A DNA stretch of 14,065 nt from Patescibacteria group bacterium (lineage in GTDB: Bacteria > Patescibacteriota > Minisyncoccia > Phycocordibacterales > PALSA-1337). Positions within the stretch are counted from its first letter, which is position 1. Each line of letters starts with the position of its first letter. Below are positions 6,147 through 12,000 of the stretch, one piece after another. The translations under genes were made by a program, and so were the position numbers. The notes under the pieces were generated by a model, which saw only the letters and a list, made by a program, of their open reading frames with translations, ran no database searches and was not told the DNA's origin. The stretch covers positions 1 to 14,065 of the forward strand of contig JAGWNR010000004.1 of the NCBI GenBank assembly GCA_028871265.1, read 5' to 3'.

Positions 6147-6859
6147 ATTTTTGTCCTGTTGATCGAAATAGCCATGCCACCCATACGTTCGGCCAAAGCA
6201 CGCATATATGTGCCGCTCGAGCAATAGACGCGAAGTTTTGTAAAAGAAAAAGTCTCACCGCCGTGCTCTGTCGCAAATGTTTGCCAATTTTCCAAAATTT
6301 TTTCCTGACGAAAGTCGCCGTGCACCTTTGAAATGGCTTCAGCTGCCCGTTCCGCGAGCTTGCGACCGCTCAATTCACTTTTTCCTAATTCATCAATTGA
6401 ATAAATCTCGACCTCTTTGGTCGGCATTTCATCTGGCAATTCACCAGTACGAGCTAATTCGTGGAGTTGACGCTTTTTACCAAGGTCAGACCTTGTACTG
6501 ACTGTTTTTGAAGAAAATGCCGGATATTCTTGCGCAAATTTTGCCCGATGTCCGACTTCTGTACATAAGTCGGACATAGTATTTGTCCAAGGTCGGACCT
6601 CTGTTATAAGTCCCATCATATCGCCCGTATCGGTCTTTACGCCAAAAAGCACCTCTATTTCATATTCTTTGTCCAAACCCAGATATTTTTCTTTTTCTTT
6701 ACATTCATCGCCAACCAACAGTAAAAGTTTGCCTTCGGCCAACGGGTCTAGCCGTCCGGCATAGGTCATTGGCACGTCCGCGGCGATCCCCTTTTCACAT
6801 CGCGCACGCTCCAGACATTCTAGCGGTGTTTCGCCAAGGTTTTTATCTGCTATAAACAT
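6119..6859 (-). CDS. truB: tRNA pseudouridine synthase B (TruB), divergent, with repeat-derived insertions
   Basis: TruB converts U55 in the tRNA T-loop to pseudouridine. The catalytic Asp is D38 in YAGRLDPLAEG (33-43), equal to the family's GTLDPLATG. KEYE (64-67), GVKTDTGD (73-80), EYPAFSSKTV...GKKRQLHELARTG (111-139) and VYCSSGTYMRALAERMG (211-227) match the family order. At 246 aa it lacks the C-terminal PUA domain. Palindromic elements are read through in frame at residues 87-90, 95-104 and 122-127, all between conserved motifs, and another copy encodes residues 238-245. A perfect ribosome site (GGAGG, 6896-6900) lies 37 bases upstream and serves instead ATG 6888, which opens a 12-codon frame; one extra A in the A run at 6858-6861 would fuse it to truB. 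It is probably co-transcribed with and translationally coupled to ilvE. Confidence 0.88.
   Translation of the reverse strand: MFIADKNLGETPLECLERARCEKGIAADVPMTYAGRLDPLAEGKLLLLVGDECKEKEKYLGLDKEYEIEVLFGVKTDTGDMMGLITEVRPWTNTMSDLCTEVGHRAKFAQEYPAFSSKTVSTRSDLGKKRQLHELARTGELPDEMPTKEVEIYSIDELGKSELSGRKLAERAAEAISKVHGDFRQEKILENWQTFATEHGGETFSFTKLRVYCSSGTYMRALAERMGGMAISINRTKIVKVTPRTK
6481..6600. repeat. Palindromic elements inside the truB coding region
   Basis: Three elements lie in 120 bases. CAAGGTC-A-GACCTTG is at 6481-6495. A hairpin with 11-bp perfect arms, ATGTCCGACTT (6548-6558) and AAGTCGGACAT (6567-6577), has an 8-base loop. AGGTC-G-GACCT is at 6590-6600. The first matches the arms of the elements after the sortase gene (12649-12712), and the second shares AAGTCGGACATAG with 2354-2366. 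All preserve the truB frame and contain no stop in that frame. Confidence 0.9.
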
Positions 6860-6888
6860 TTTCGCGGCAAAGCCTTTAAACTTTTCAT
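6850..6888 (-). CDS. Twelve-codon leader frame between ilvE and truB
   Basis: ATG 6888 overlaps the ilvE stop (TAATG) and is preceded by an ideal GGAGGTAAAATA ribosome site. The frame reads MKSLKALPRKCL and stops at 6850-6852, past the truB ATG at 6859, so the two overlap by ten bases. It could be a real coupling mini-cistron whose termination feeds reinitiation at truB. Alternatively it is the true truB start broken by loss of one A in the short A run at 6858-6861: with one more A the frame continues into FIADKNLGETP. Product function is not claimed. Confidence 0.45.
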   Translation of the reverse strand: MKSLKALPRKCL

Positions 6889-7838
6889 TATTTTACCTCC
6901 ATCCGCCACTCTTTATATTCATCGCTCGTCCCCTTTTGCGCCGCTAGATATTTTTCGGCAAATTTTAAAGTGATCGGCCCGGCCGCGCCAGAACCAACAG
7001 CCTTTCGATCGACAGACAGAATCGGCACCACCCGCGCCGACGAACCACAAACAAACATTTCATCAGCCGAAAAAAGTTCCTCTCGCGTCACATGCCGCTC
7101 TTCCACCTTGATACCCAGGTCACCCGCCATAGCAATAATACTGCGTCTGGTGATACCCTCTAGAATGTCCGCATCAACTGGCGGCGTAATCAGAACGCCA
7201 CCTTTCACCAAAAACAGATTCGCTACCGTGCCCTCGCAAACCCGACCTTGCACATCCAGAGCGATCGCGTCGTCAAAGCCATTTTGAAGCGCTTCGTTTT
7301 TCATCAGAGAATTATTGGCATAAGCACCATTGACCTTGGCGCGACTGGGAATTGCGGCAGACGGCACATGCACCCAGCTCGAAATACAAACATTTATTCC
7401 GTGAGGATTGAGGATGCGACCGAGCGGATACACATACGCCGACAATGCAATCGGCAAACCATGAATTTTTGTACCAGCAATGAGTGCGTCAATAAAAACA
7501 GAAACTCGCACCAGCGCGTCCTCATGAATGTTATTTTTTCGTGCCAATTCCAACATCGTTTGTTCAAATTTTTCATACGGCCAAGCGGCAGCAAACCCCG
7601 CACCATCGGTTCCGTCAAAACCCATCATGCGCGTGGAATTCACCAGCCGGTTATAATGATCACGAAAACGAAAAGCATACAACTTTTTTTCACCTTCATT
7701 CCAATTGAGACTAAAAACGGTATACACCGCCAATCCATACAAAACCGGCGACGAAGCAATGTGAATATTTGCCTCGCCAAACGGTATGAATTTATCGCGC
7801 AGAAATGCCACACCTTTTGTATAATCAAAGTTTTTCAT
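6888..7838 (-). CDS. ilvE: Branched-chain amino acid aminotransferase (class IV, PLP)
   Basis: Fold-type IV PLP enzyme transferring the amino group between Leu/Ile/Val and 2-oxoglutarate. At 316 aa from ATG 7838 it has normal family length. The PLP lysine is most likely K168 in PSRAKVNGAYANNSLMK. The signature EALQNGFDDAIALD..GRVCEGTVANLFLVKGGVLITPP (182-220) and ILEGITRRSI (225-234) are typical, as is the N-terminal VLYGLAVYTVF with the FRDHYNRLVNSTRMMG arginine/substrate region (58-73). An upstream in-frame ATG at 7862 is rejected, because the extended -10 TGCTATACT at 7845-7853 lies within that extension and ends six bases before ATG 7838. Related enzymes such as D-amino acid transaminase or aminodeoxychorismate lyase share the fold; the BCAT-like motifs favour IlvE. 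No other branched-chain biosynthesis gene is visible, so a degradative or salvage role is possible. Confidence 0.87.
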   Translation of the reverse strand: MKNFDYTKGVAFLRDKFIPFGEANIHIASSPVLYGLAVYTVFSLNWNEGEKKLYAFRFRDHYNRLVNSTRMMGFDGTDGAGFAAAWPYEKFEQTMLELARKNNIHEDALVRVSVFIDALIAGTKIHGLPIALSAYVYPLGRILNPHGINVCISSWVHVPSAAIPSRAKVNGAYANNSLMKNEALQNGFDDAIALDVQGRVCEGTVANLFLVKGGVLITPPVDADILEGITRRSIIAMAGDLGIKVEERHVTREELFSADEMFVCGSSARVVPILSVDRKAVGSGAAGPITLKFAEKYLAAQKGTSDEYKEWRMEVK

Positions 7839-7844
7839 GGTTTG

Positions 7845-7853
7845 AGTATAGCA
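7845..7853 (-). promoter_or_regulatory. Extended -10 of ilvE-truB (leaderless)
   Basis: On the minus strand TGC-TATACT is followed by six bases (CAAACC) and ATG 7838. The spacing places transcription start at the start codon. No Shine-Dalgarno sequence can fit, consistent with leaderless translation. Confidence 0.6.
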
Positions 7854-7866
7854 TAAGTGCAACGTG

Positions 7867-7881
7867 CTAGGTCTACCCTAG
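7867..7881. promoter_or_regulatory. Inverted repeat between divergent ilvE and hisS
   Basis: CTAGG (7867-7871) and CCTAG (7877-7881) flank TCTAC. It lies midway between the divergent -10 boxes, upstream of both. It resembles the dispersed element TAGGTC-N-GACCTA with two changes, so it is either a degenerate copy of that family or an operator for one or both genes. Confidence 0.4.
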
Positions 7882-7900
7882 ACTAAACCGATAAAAAACA

Positions 7901-7909
7901 TGGTATAAT
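7901..7909 (+). promoter_or_regulatory. Extended -10 of hisS (leaderless)
   Basis: TGG-TATAAT, a perfect extended -10, ends six bases before ATG 7916. The same spacing is seen at ilvE and the ATPase gene. No -35 is evident, as expected for an extended -10 promoter, and there is no room for a Shine-Dalgarno site. Confidence 0.65.
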
Positions 7910-7915
7910 GATCGC

Positions 7916-9109
7916 ATGAAAAAACTCGGAACCGAACCATACAAAGGTGTACGTGATTTTTATCCGGCGGATATGGCCGTGCAAAAGTATATTTTTAAAG
8001 TTTGGCAGGATACCGTAGAAAGCTTTGGTTATGAAGAATATGGTGCCTCCGTGCTCGAGCCAGCCGAGCTTTATCGAGCCAAATCCGGCGAGGAAATCGT
8101 CAATGAGCAAACCTACACTTTTCTGGATCGCGGCAAGCGTGAGGTCACCCTGCGACCGGAAATGACGCCGACTGTCGCCCGCATGGTCGCCGCCAAACGT
8201 CGCGAGCTGGGACTGCCTCTGCGCTGGTATTCTATTCCAAATCTCTTTCGTTACGAACAACCCCAACGCGGTCGCGTGCGTGAACACTGGCAGTTAAATG
8301 TCGACCTTTTCGGCATTGACTCGATCGACGCCGATGCCGAGGTCATTTCTCTGGCCTATTACATCATGAAAAATTTCGGCGCCAAGGATGAGGATTTCGA
8401 GATACGTATAAACAGCCGTGAACTCTTGGAAAAAATATTTACCGACAAACTCAAAGATGAAAATGATCTTTCAAAAGCTATTCGACTTCTCGATCGTAAG
8501 GAAAAGATGGCACCGGATGAATTTGAGCAAGCGATGAAAGAATTAACGGCTGAAAAAATTGACTTGGCCTTTGAAAAAAACGAGGAGGTCGCCTTACTCG
8601 TCGACTCGCTCAAACAAGCCGGCCTCACCAATGTAATCTTTGACGCCACTCTGGCTCGAGGGTTTGACTATTACACTGGCACTATTTTTGAGATTTTTGA
8701 CACCAATCCGGCAAACAAACGTGCGCTTTTCGGTGGCGGACGTTACGATGACCTCACTTCTCTCTTTGGCGGTGATAGAATCCCCGCTGTGGGTTTCGGC
8801 ATGGGCGATGTAACAATCCGTGATTTTTTGGAGACGCACAAACTTTTGCCTGACTTGAAATCTACGACCGACATTCATATTTGTACTCTTGACTCAGAAT
8901 TTATTACCGAGGCAGAAAAACTGGCGGCAAAACTCCGCGCCGAAGGCAAAAATGTCTCTGTCAACCTCACTGACAAAAAAATCGGCGACCAAATCGCCTA
9001 TGCCGACAAACACGGCATTGCCGCTGTCATCGTCATCGGTGAAGAAGAAGTAAAAACTGGAAAATTTAAAGTGAAAGATTTGAAGAGTGGTATAGAGAAA
9101 TTATTGTAA
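7916..9109 (+). CDS. hisS: Histidyl-tRNA synthetase
   Basis: Class IIa aminoacyl-tRNA synthetase attaching histidine to tRNA-His. At 397 aa it is slightly shorter than the usual 420. The N-terminal YKGVRDFYPADM (9-20) is the HisRS start motif; TLRPEMTPTVAR (78-89) binds substrate; motif 2 is LFRYEQPQRGRVREHWQLNVDLFG (110-133); the histidine-specific LARGFDYYTGTIFE is at 246-259; motif 3 is FGGGRYDDLTSLFGGDRIPAVGFGMG (272-297); and the anticodon-binding alpha/beta domain spans about 318-397. HisZ, the paralogue lacking aminoacylation, is disfavoured because the HisA motif and motif 2 arginines are intact. It is single, divergent from ilvE and convergent with the next gene, whose terminator T tract touches the hisS stop codon. 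Confidence 0.97.
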   Translation: MKKLGTEPYKGVRDFYPADMAVQKYIFKVWQDTVESFGYEEYGASVLEPAELYRAKSGEEIVNEQTYTFLDRGKREVTLRPEMTPTVARMVAAKRRELGLPLRWYSIPNLFRYEQPQRGRVREHWQLNVDLFGIDSIDADAEVISLAYYIMKNFGAKDEDFEIRINSRELLEKIFTDKLKDENDLSKAIRLLDRKEKMAPDEFEQAMKELTAEKIDLAFEKNEEVALLVDSLKQAGLTNVIFDATLARGFDYYTGTIFEIFDTNPANKRALFGGGRYDDLTSLFGGDRIPAVGFGMGDVTIRDFLETHKLLPDLKSTTDIHICTLDSEFITEAEKLAAKLRAEGKNVSVNLTDKKIGDQIAYADKHGIAAVIVIGEEEVKTGKFKVKDLKSGIEKLL

Positions 9110-9140
9110 AAAGATAACCCAGTTATAAAAACTAGGTTAT
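9108..9140 (-). terminator. Terminator of the zinc-ribbon gene, overlapping the hisS stop
   Basis: Stem ATAACC (9114-9119) with GGTTAT (9135-9140), a C/A mismatch, then AGTT with AACT around ATAAA. On the minus strand the stem is followed by C and five T (9112-9108), whose last two bases are the AA of the hisS TAA. On the plus strand no T tract follows, so it mainly serves the minus-strand gene. Confidence 0.75.
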
Positions 9141-9154
9141 GTGTGCAAATCAAA

Positions 9155-9658
9155 TTATACAGTGATTTCCTTTATCTGTTTTGCCTTTTGGCAAGAAAAA
9201 CAGATAACGGAGGTTGTATACGTGGTATCCTCGTCGTCGAAAAGAGAGTAAAATACTGTCTTGCCCAAAACATAAGCAAGGTTTTTGCAAAAAGGACAAC
9301 ACCGCGTTCTTATTTCGGATAATCCAACAACTGGTGTCTGATTATAGGAACCGGAGTTGAATTTGGGAAGTTTACCTTCCTCCAGAAACTCTCTCACCAA
9401 AACGTAGTTTCCTTTTTTGTTAATGAAAAAGTATTTACCGTCATGATCCCTTGGACCAACCCTTGAAGCAAGGGTGTGTGAATAAAAACAGGAATCAACC
9501 AATTCTTGAAATAGCCTCCTAGTTTCAAGTTTAGAGTTGAAATTCTCAAGTTTCTTTTCCATTCTGTCTTGCTCATTGTATAAACCATTAACCATTCTGT
9601 GGGTCTGTTCTTTCAAAGACGCTAAACCCTTAAAGCCTTTAGGAACACTATCTTTCAT
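9155..9658 (-). CDS. Hypothetical protein with C-terminal zinc-ribbon-like cysteines
   Basis: Family not recognised. From ATG 9658 it has 167 aa: a Lys/Glu-rich helical N-terminus (about 1-55), a middle section with basic and aromatic residues (DHDGKYFFINKKGNYVLVREFL), and a C-terminal CCPFC...CFSC arrangement (two CxxC knuckles about 32 residues apart) suggesting one structural zinc. The frame extends upstream to ATG 9757, but the added 33 residues cover an operator-like repeat and a TTGACA -35 candidate, so the shorter start is preferred; no Shine-Dalgarno site decides. Sampled lines of the gene have about 32-45% G+C, compared with about 57% in a sampled line of the adjoining gene, hinting at separate origin. 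No phage, plasmid or transposon marker adjoins it. Confidence 0.7.
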   Translation of the reverse strand: MKDSVPKGFKGLASLKEQTHRMVNGLYNEQDRMEKKLENFNSKLETRRLFQELVDSCFYSHTLASRVGPRDHDGKYFFINKKGNYVLVREFLEEGKLPKFNSGSYNQTPVVGLSEIRTRCCPFCKNLAYVLGKTVFYSLFDDEDTTYTTSVICFSCQKAKQIKEITV

Positions 9659-9728
9659 AATAATTGTTATCCGTACCTTACTGGGGTATATTTCGGATAC
9701 CTTTCTATGGACAAACTTATGCTTATTA

Positions 9729-9742
9729 TGACAGTTTGTCAA
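9729..9742 (-). promoter_or_regulatory. Operator-like repeat with -35 candidate upstream of the zinc-ribbon gene
   Basis: TGACA-GTT-TGTCA (9729-9741) is an inverted repeat. Read on the minus strand, its right side extended by one base (9742-9737) is a perfect TTGACA. A weak -10, TAAGTT, lies 17 bases on (9719-9714). The plus-strand core TGACAGTTTGTCAA differs in one base from TGACAGATTGTCAA in the promoter of the neighbouring 9872 gene. Confidence 0.5.
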
Positions 9743-9811
9743 ATTTATTGTAATCATTCACAAGCTTGGCACCACTTTTATGAAATACTAAATGTCTAAT
9801 ATTACACACAT

Positions 9812-9858
9812 AAAAGAAAACCCGATCTCTGGAAATTAATCCATCAATCGGGCTTTTT
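9812..9858 (-). terminator. Bidirectional-looking terminator of the 9872 gene
   Basis: CCCGAT (9821-9826) pairs with ATCGGG (9847-9852). On the minus strand TTTTCTTTT follows; on the plus strand CTTTTT follows. Only the minus strand has a gene ending here (stop at 9872). Confidence 0.8.
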
Positions 9859-9871
9859 GAGAATCACGCGC

Positions 9872-10390
9872 CTAGGCGGTGCAGTGATTCTGAAAAACCA
9901 CAGTGCTGAACGGCCGCGGCGCAGTCCGTTTGGGCATCGCCACTGATTTTTTCACGGCGTCATTGGTGTTGGTCACCATCTTGCGTAAAGCGGCCATGAA
10001 CTTGTCCGGGCCCAGTCGGCGCAAACGCCGGCTTTGTTCCATTTCATTCTTGACCTTGAGCCAGTCGCGGGCAAACGACCAACGCTTCAGATACAACACG
10101 CCGTCATGATCAAAAATCTGGACGACCGCCGTATCCATCGGCTTTGGTGCAAACACCACTGCACTCATTTTGTAATCGCCAATTTTGGGACCCGTGCCGT
10201 TGGGAATCACGTGGTAAGGCCCATTCTCGGCACGCAAAGCATAGCAGCTGCACTTGCCCATTGGGTCATCCACGTTGACCAGGCCAACACCGCGTTCAAC
10301 ATCATAACTTTGGACGACTCCAAAGATTGTTCTGGTGTGTGCATGTTCATTCTGGACATTAAAATGTCCATTTGTGTTTTTCGTTTTCAT
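9872..10390 (-). CDS. Hypothetical protein, 172 aa, possible OB/cold-shock-like N-terminal half
   Basis: No family is recognised. Residues about 20-42 (RTIFGVVQSYDVERGVGLVNVDD) follow the pattern of the first strands of cold-shock/OB proteins (G-x-V-x-x-F-xxx-+G-x-GF-I-xxD), but the following KCSCYALRAENG lacks the usual FVH motif, so this is a fold-level suggestion only. The second half has a run of basic helices (LKRWSFARDWLKVKNEMEQSRRLRRLGPDKFMAALRKM, about 100-138) and a Pro/Arg-rich tail, consistent with nucleic-acid contact but not proving it. It is driven by a perfect-consensus promoter with an operator-like repeat, has a leader of about 85 bases with a hairpin, and ends in a strong terminator, so it is likely a regulated, well-expressed single gene. 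Confidence 0.75.
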   Translation of the reverse strand: MKTKNTNGHFNVQNEHAHTRTIFGVVQSYDVERGVGLVNVDDPMGKCSCYALRAENGPYHVIPNGTGPKIGDYKMSAVVFAPKPMDTAVVQIFDHDGVLYLKRWSFARDWLKVKNEMEQSRRLRRLGPDKFMAALRKMVTNTNDAVKKSVAMPKRTAPRPFSTVVFQNHCTA

Positions 10391-10429
10391 TTTTCAAACT
10401 CTCTTTCGTTTCTGTATGTTTTTGTTTTT

Positions 10430-10471
10430 GTAAAGTCACTGGCTGATTTCCTCGATCAAACCCGACTTTAC
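10430..10471 (-). promoter_or_regulatory. Long-range hairpin in the 5' leader of the 9872 gene
   Basis: GTAAAGTC (10430-10437) and GACTTTAC (10464-10471) are perfect 8-bp complementary arms with a 26-base loop that includes AGGAAA. The stem lies within the first 45 bases of the predicted transcript. No known riboswitch was recognised. It may protect the 5' end or regulate translation. Confidence 0.45.
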
Positions 10472-10480
10472 GCTGGTACA

Positions 10481-10510
10481 ATTATAGCAAATGATTGACA
10501 GATTGTCAAT
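10481..10510 (-). promoter_or_regulatory. Perfect sigma-70 promoter with overlapping operator
   Basis: On the minus strand TTGACA (10509-10504), 17 bases and TATAAT (10486-10481) form an exact consensus; the -10 also carries an upstream TGC (extended). An inverted repeat ATTGACA-GAT-TGTCAAT (10494-10510) covers the whole -35, as expected for a repressor site that blocks polymerase. The predicted start is near 10474. Confidence 0.8.
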
Positions 10511-10529
10511 ACTGTTATTTAAAGTAGAT

Positions 10530-10922
10530 TTATGGCTCTATACCTAGCCATTTTAGGGCTTTCTCTCTACTATCAAAAACAGAAATATTCTTGCGCCCAG
10601 ACATGGCTGTGGTGATTTTAGCTGCGGCACGTATCTCTGCCGACAAACCATAAATTGCCGATCTATCGACATACGGCGCGTCATCGGCGGCAAAATCGGC
10701 AAATAGCTCCATCGCTTCGACACTGTATTTGCCGCTAAAATTGCCCAAATCAACCAGAATTTTTATCTTGGCCTTGCGTTCGGTAGAATAAGCGCGAATC
10801 ATTTCAAATCCTTTTTTAAGTTCGTCGGAAAAAGTCGCCGTCTGGCCTTCTAAAACATCACCGGAGAGTGCAATCAAAACAAATCCTCGCGGATCGATCA
10901 TTATGTCAAAAGGAGTTGTCAT
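10530..10922 (-). CDS. STAS/SEC14-like (SpoIIAA-like) domain protein
   Basis: The 131-aa single-domain protein resembles the SpoIIAA-like/STAS-SEC14 family: a first strand pair with GFVLIALSGDVLEGQTATFSDEL (about 14-36), KIKILVDLGNFSGKYSVEAMELFADF (about 52-77) like the family's 'klrlLvDl..f.G....a..d', a central YGLSAEIRAAAKITTAMSG, and the ending ISVFDSREKALKWL, equivalent to the family's 'vryFd..eeA..WL'. The conserved Ser of true anti-sigma-factor antagonists is not evident, so partner switching is not claimed. An upstream ATG at 10949 is rejected because the extended -10 TGATATTAT (10938-10930) ends seven bases before ATG 10922, predicting a leaderless mRNA. The assignment rests on overall pattern and is moderately sure. 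Confidence 0.7.
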   Translation of the reverse strand: MTTPFDIMIDPRGFVLIALSGDVLEGQTATFSDELKKGFEMIRAYSTERKAKIKILVDLGNFSGKYSVEAMELFADFAADDAPYVDRSAIYGLSAEIRAAAKITTAMSGRKNISVFDSREKALKWLGIEP

Positions 10923-10929
10923 CGACAGT

Positions 10930-10938
10930 ATAATATCA
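10930..10938 (-). promoter_or_regulatory. Extended -10 of the STAS-like gene (leaderless)
   Basis: TGA-TATTAT on the minus strand is followed by seven bases and ATG 10922. Spacing and TGN prefix match the other leaderless promoters in the window. Confidence 0.5.
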
Positions 10939-10990
10939 CAAAGCGCCATTCGGCTTTTCCACAGAGAGATAATTTGTTGTTATAAAAACA

Positions 10991-11395
10991 CTATTGTATC
11001 CGAAACTTCCTCAGTTCCCTGCGCCGTTCGAGAGCATCCGGAATCACCTTTTGCACCAACTGCCAAAATTTTTGTCCGTGATTGAATTCCACCAAATGAC
11101 ACAGTTCATGAACGATCACATAATCGGCCAAATGCGCCGGAATGCGCACTAGACGATAGTTAAAGTTTAAATTCCGCCGCTCCGAGCAACTGCCCCAGCG
11201 CGAGCGTTGGTTCCTGATAGCCACTTTGCCATATTGCATACGATCGCCATAAGAAGGATCCAGCCGAGCATATTCATCACAGAAATGCGCCAGACGATTG
11301 GTGACAAACAAACGCGCTGAAGCTTTATCTATCAAATATTGCCGTCTATTCAACGGACTGCGTCGTCGACGGCGAAAATAAATACTATAAGACAT
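10991..11395 (-). CDS. YgjP-like zinc metallopeptidase (DUF45/M48-related)
   Basis: A 134-aa protein with the YgjP/DUF45 signature: RNQRSRWGSCSERRNLNFNYRL (61-82), then the zincin motif HELCH at 96-100, FNHGQKFW at 104-111 supplying the third metal-ligand region (H106), and PDALERRRELR near the end. E97 is the expected catalytic base. Family members are usually about 230 aa; here the N-terminal domain is cut to a basic stretch (RRRRRSPLNRR), so it is a minimal catalytic form. No signal peptide or membrane segment, hence probably cytoplasmic. A longer frame to ATG 11446 would add a hydrophobic MLWFLTMCLTVLLYLGH, but the extended -10 TGCTATACT (11412-11404) sits inside that extension and ends eight bases before ATG 11395. 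The substrate is unknown. Confidence 0.85.
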   Translation of the reverse strand: MSYSIYFRRRRRSPLNRRQYLIDKASARLFVTNRLAHFCDEYARLDPSYGDRMQYGKVAIRNQRSRWGSCSERRNLNFNYRLVRIPAHLADYVIVHELCHLVEFNHGQKFWQLVQKVIPDALERRRELRKFRIQ

Positions 11396-11403
11396 GTGAC
11401 CCA

Positions 11404-11412
11404 AGTATAGCA
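11404..11412 (-). promoter_or_regulatory. Extended -10 of the YgjP-like gene (leaderless)
   Basis: TGC-TATACT, identical to the ilvE box, ends eight bases before ATG 11395 on the minus strand. No -35 match at normal spacing was convincing. Confidence 0.5.
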
Positions 11413-11501
11413 AAACGGTCAGGCACATTGTAAGAAACCATAACAACTACCGTTATCCTGTAAAGGTCGGGATTATCAGCTTTAAACTTTAAACATTAAT
11501 C

Positions 11502-11960
11502 ATGAAGCAAAAAATCTATACTATCGTCAGTAGTGGCATTGTAGCGCTAGCGTTGACTCTGGCAGCCGGGGCCAGCGCTCAGACAACATATTCTACCGCA
11601 ACCATGCCAGTCTTTTACAATCAATACGGCGCACAAGTTAATGCCGGTACAGCGGCACTGCCTGCCGGCACTTACTATCTGGCACCAAATGGCACAGAAA
11701 TGATCAGCTATTACGGCAACGGCGTCTATTATGAACCGGGAACGGGCACATACGGCGGCAGTTCAGTCAACGATCCTAATGGCACCGCCGGCGTATCACT
11801 GGGCTATAGTTCATCGGTCGGCGGGACACCGGGCGTACCGAATACCGGTCTGGGCGGTTTTGCCACTAGAAATTGGCTCTACCTATTGTTCTCCGGCTTT
11901 GCGGTCTTAATCGGAGCAACATATGTGTTCAAGCAGACCAGATTCGGCCTAAGTGACTAA
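11502..11960 (+). CDS. Secreted surface protein with sortase sorting signal (VPNTG)
   Basis: A 152-aa exported protein. A signal peptide is visible (MKQKIYT, hydrophobic 9-24, likely cleavage after ASA at 25-27). The mature part is rich in Gly, Tyr, Thr, Ala and Asn with no cysteine (for example PAGTYYLAPNGTEMISYYGNGVYYEPGTGTYGG), suggesting an extended or beta-rich surface domain. The C-terminus is a classical sorting signal: VPNTG (112-116, an LPXTG variant), spacer, membrane segment about 125-143, and a short tail starting with K144. A sortase gene begins 41 bases downstream on the same strand, making this its likely substrate. No Shine-Dalgarno site is clear before ATG 11502. Whether it is anchored to peptidoglycan or joined to another protein is not shown. 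Confidence 0.82.
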   Translation: MKQKIYTIVSSGIVALALTLAAGASAQTTYSTATMPVFYNQYGAQVNAGTAALPAGTYYLAPNGTEMISYYGNGVYYEPGTGTYGGSSVNDPNGTAGVSLGYSSSVGGTPGVPNTGLGGFATRNWLYLLFSGFAVLIGATYVFKQTRFGLSD

Positions 11961-12000
11961 TACATTGAGCAGAAAATAACCGTAACACGGCAAACATCAC

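Noticed and set aside
6481..6600. CRISPR repeat or terminator explanation for the truB palindromes
   Set aside because: There are no regular spacers, no T tracts and the elements are inside a continuous coding frame.
7248..7856. 202-codon open frame on the plus strand opposite ilvE
   Set aside because: Complement of a strongly supported aminotransferase; the product is Arg/Ile/His-rich with no domain pattern.
9659..9757. Longer start for the zinc-ribbon gene
   Set aside because: The 33 added residues overlay the operator-like repeat and TTGACA; not excluded, but the shorter start fits better.
11396..11446. Hydrophobic N-terminal extension of the YgjP-like protein resembling a membrane segment
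   Set aside because: The extended -10 TGCTATACT lies within it and transcription would begin near ATG 11395, so the extension would not be in the mRNA.
11440..11456. ATAAC/GTTAT inverted repeat between the YgjP-like and surface-protein genes
   Set aside because: Only five pairs in AT-rich sequence and not repeated upstream of other genes; could be chance.
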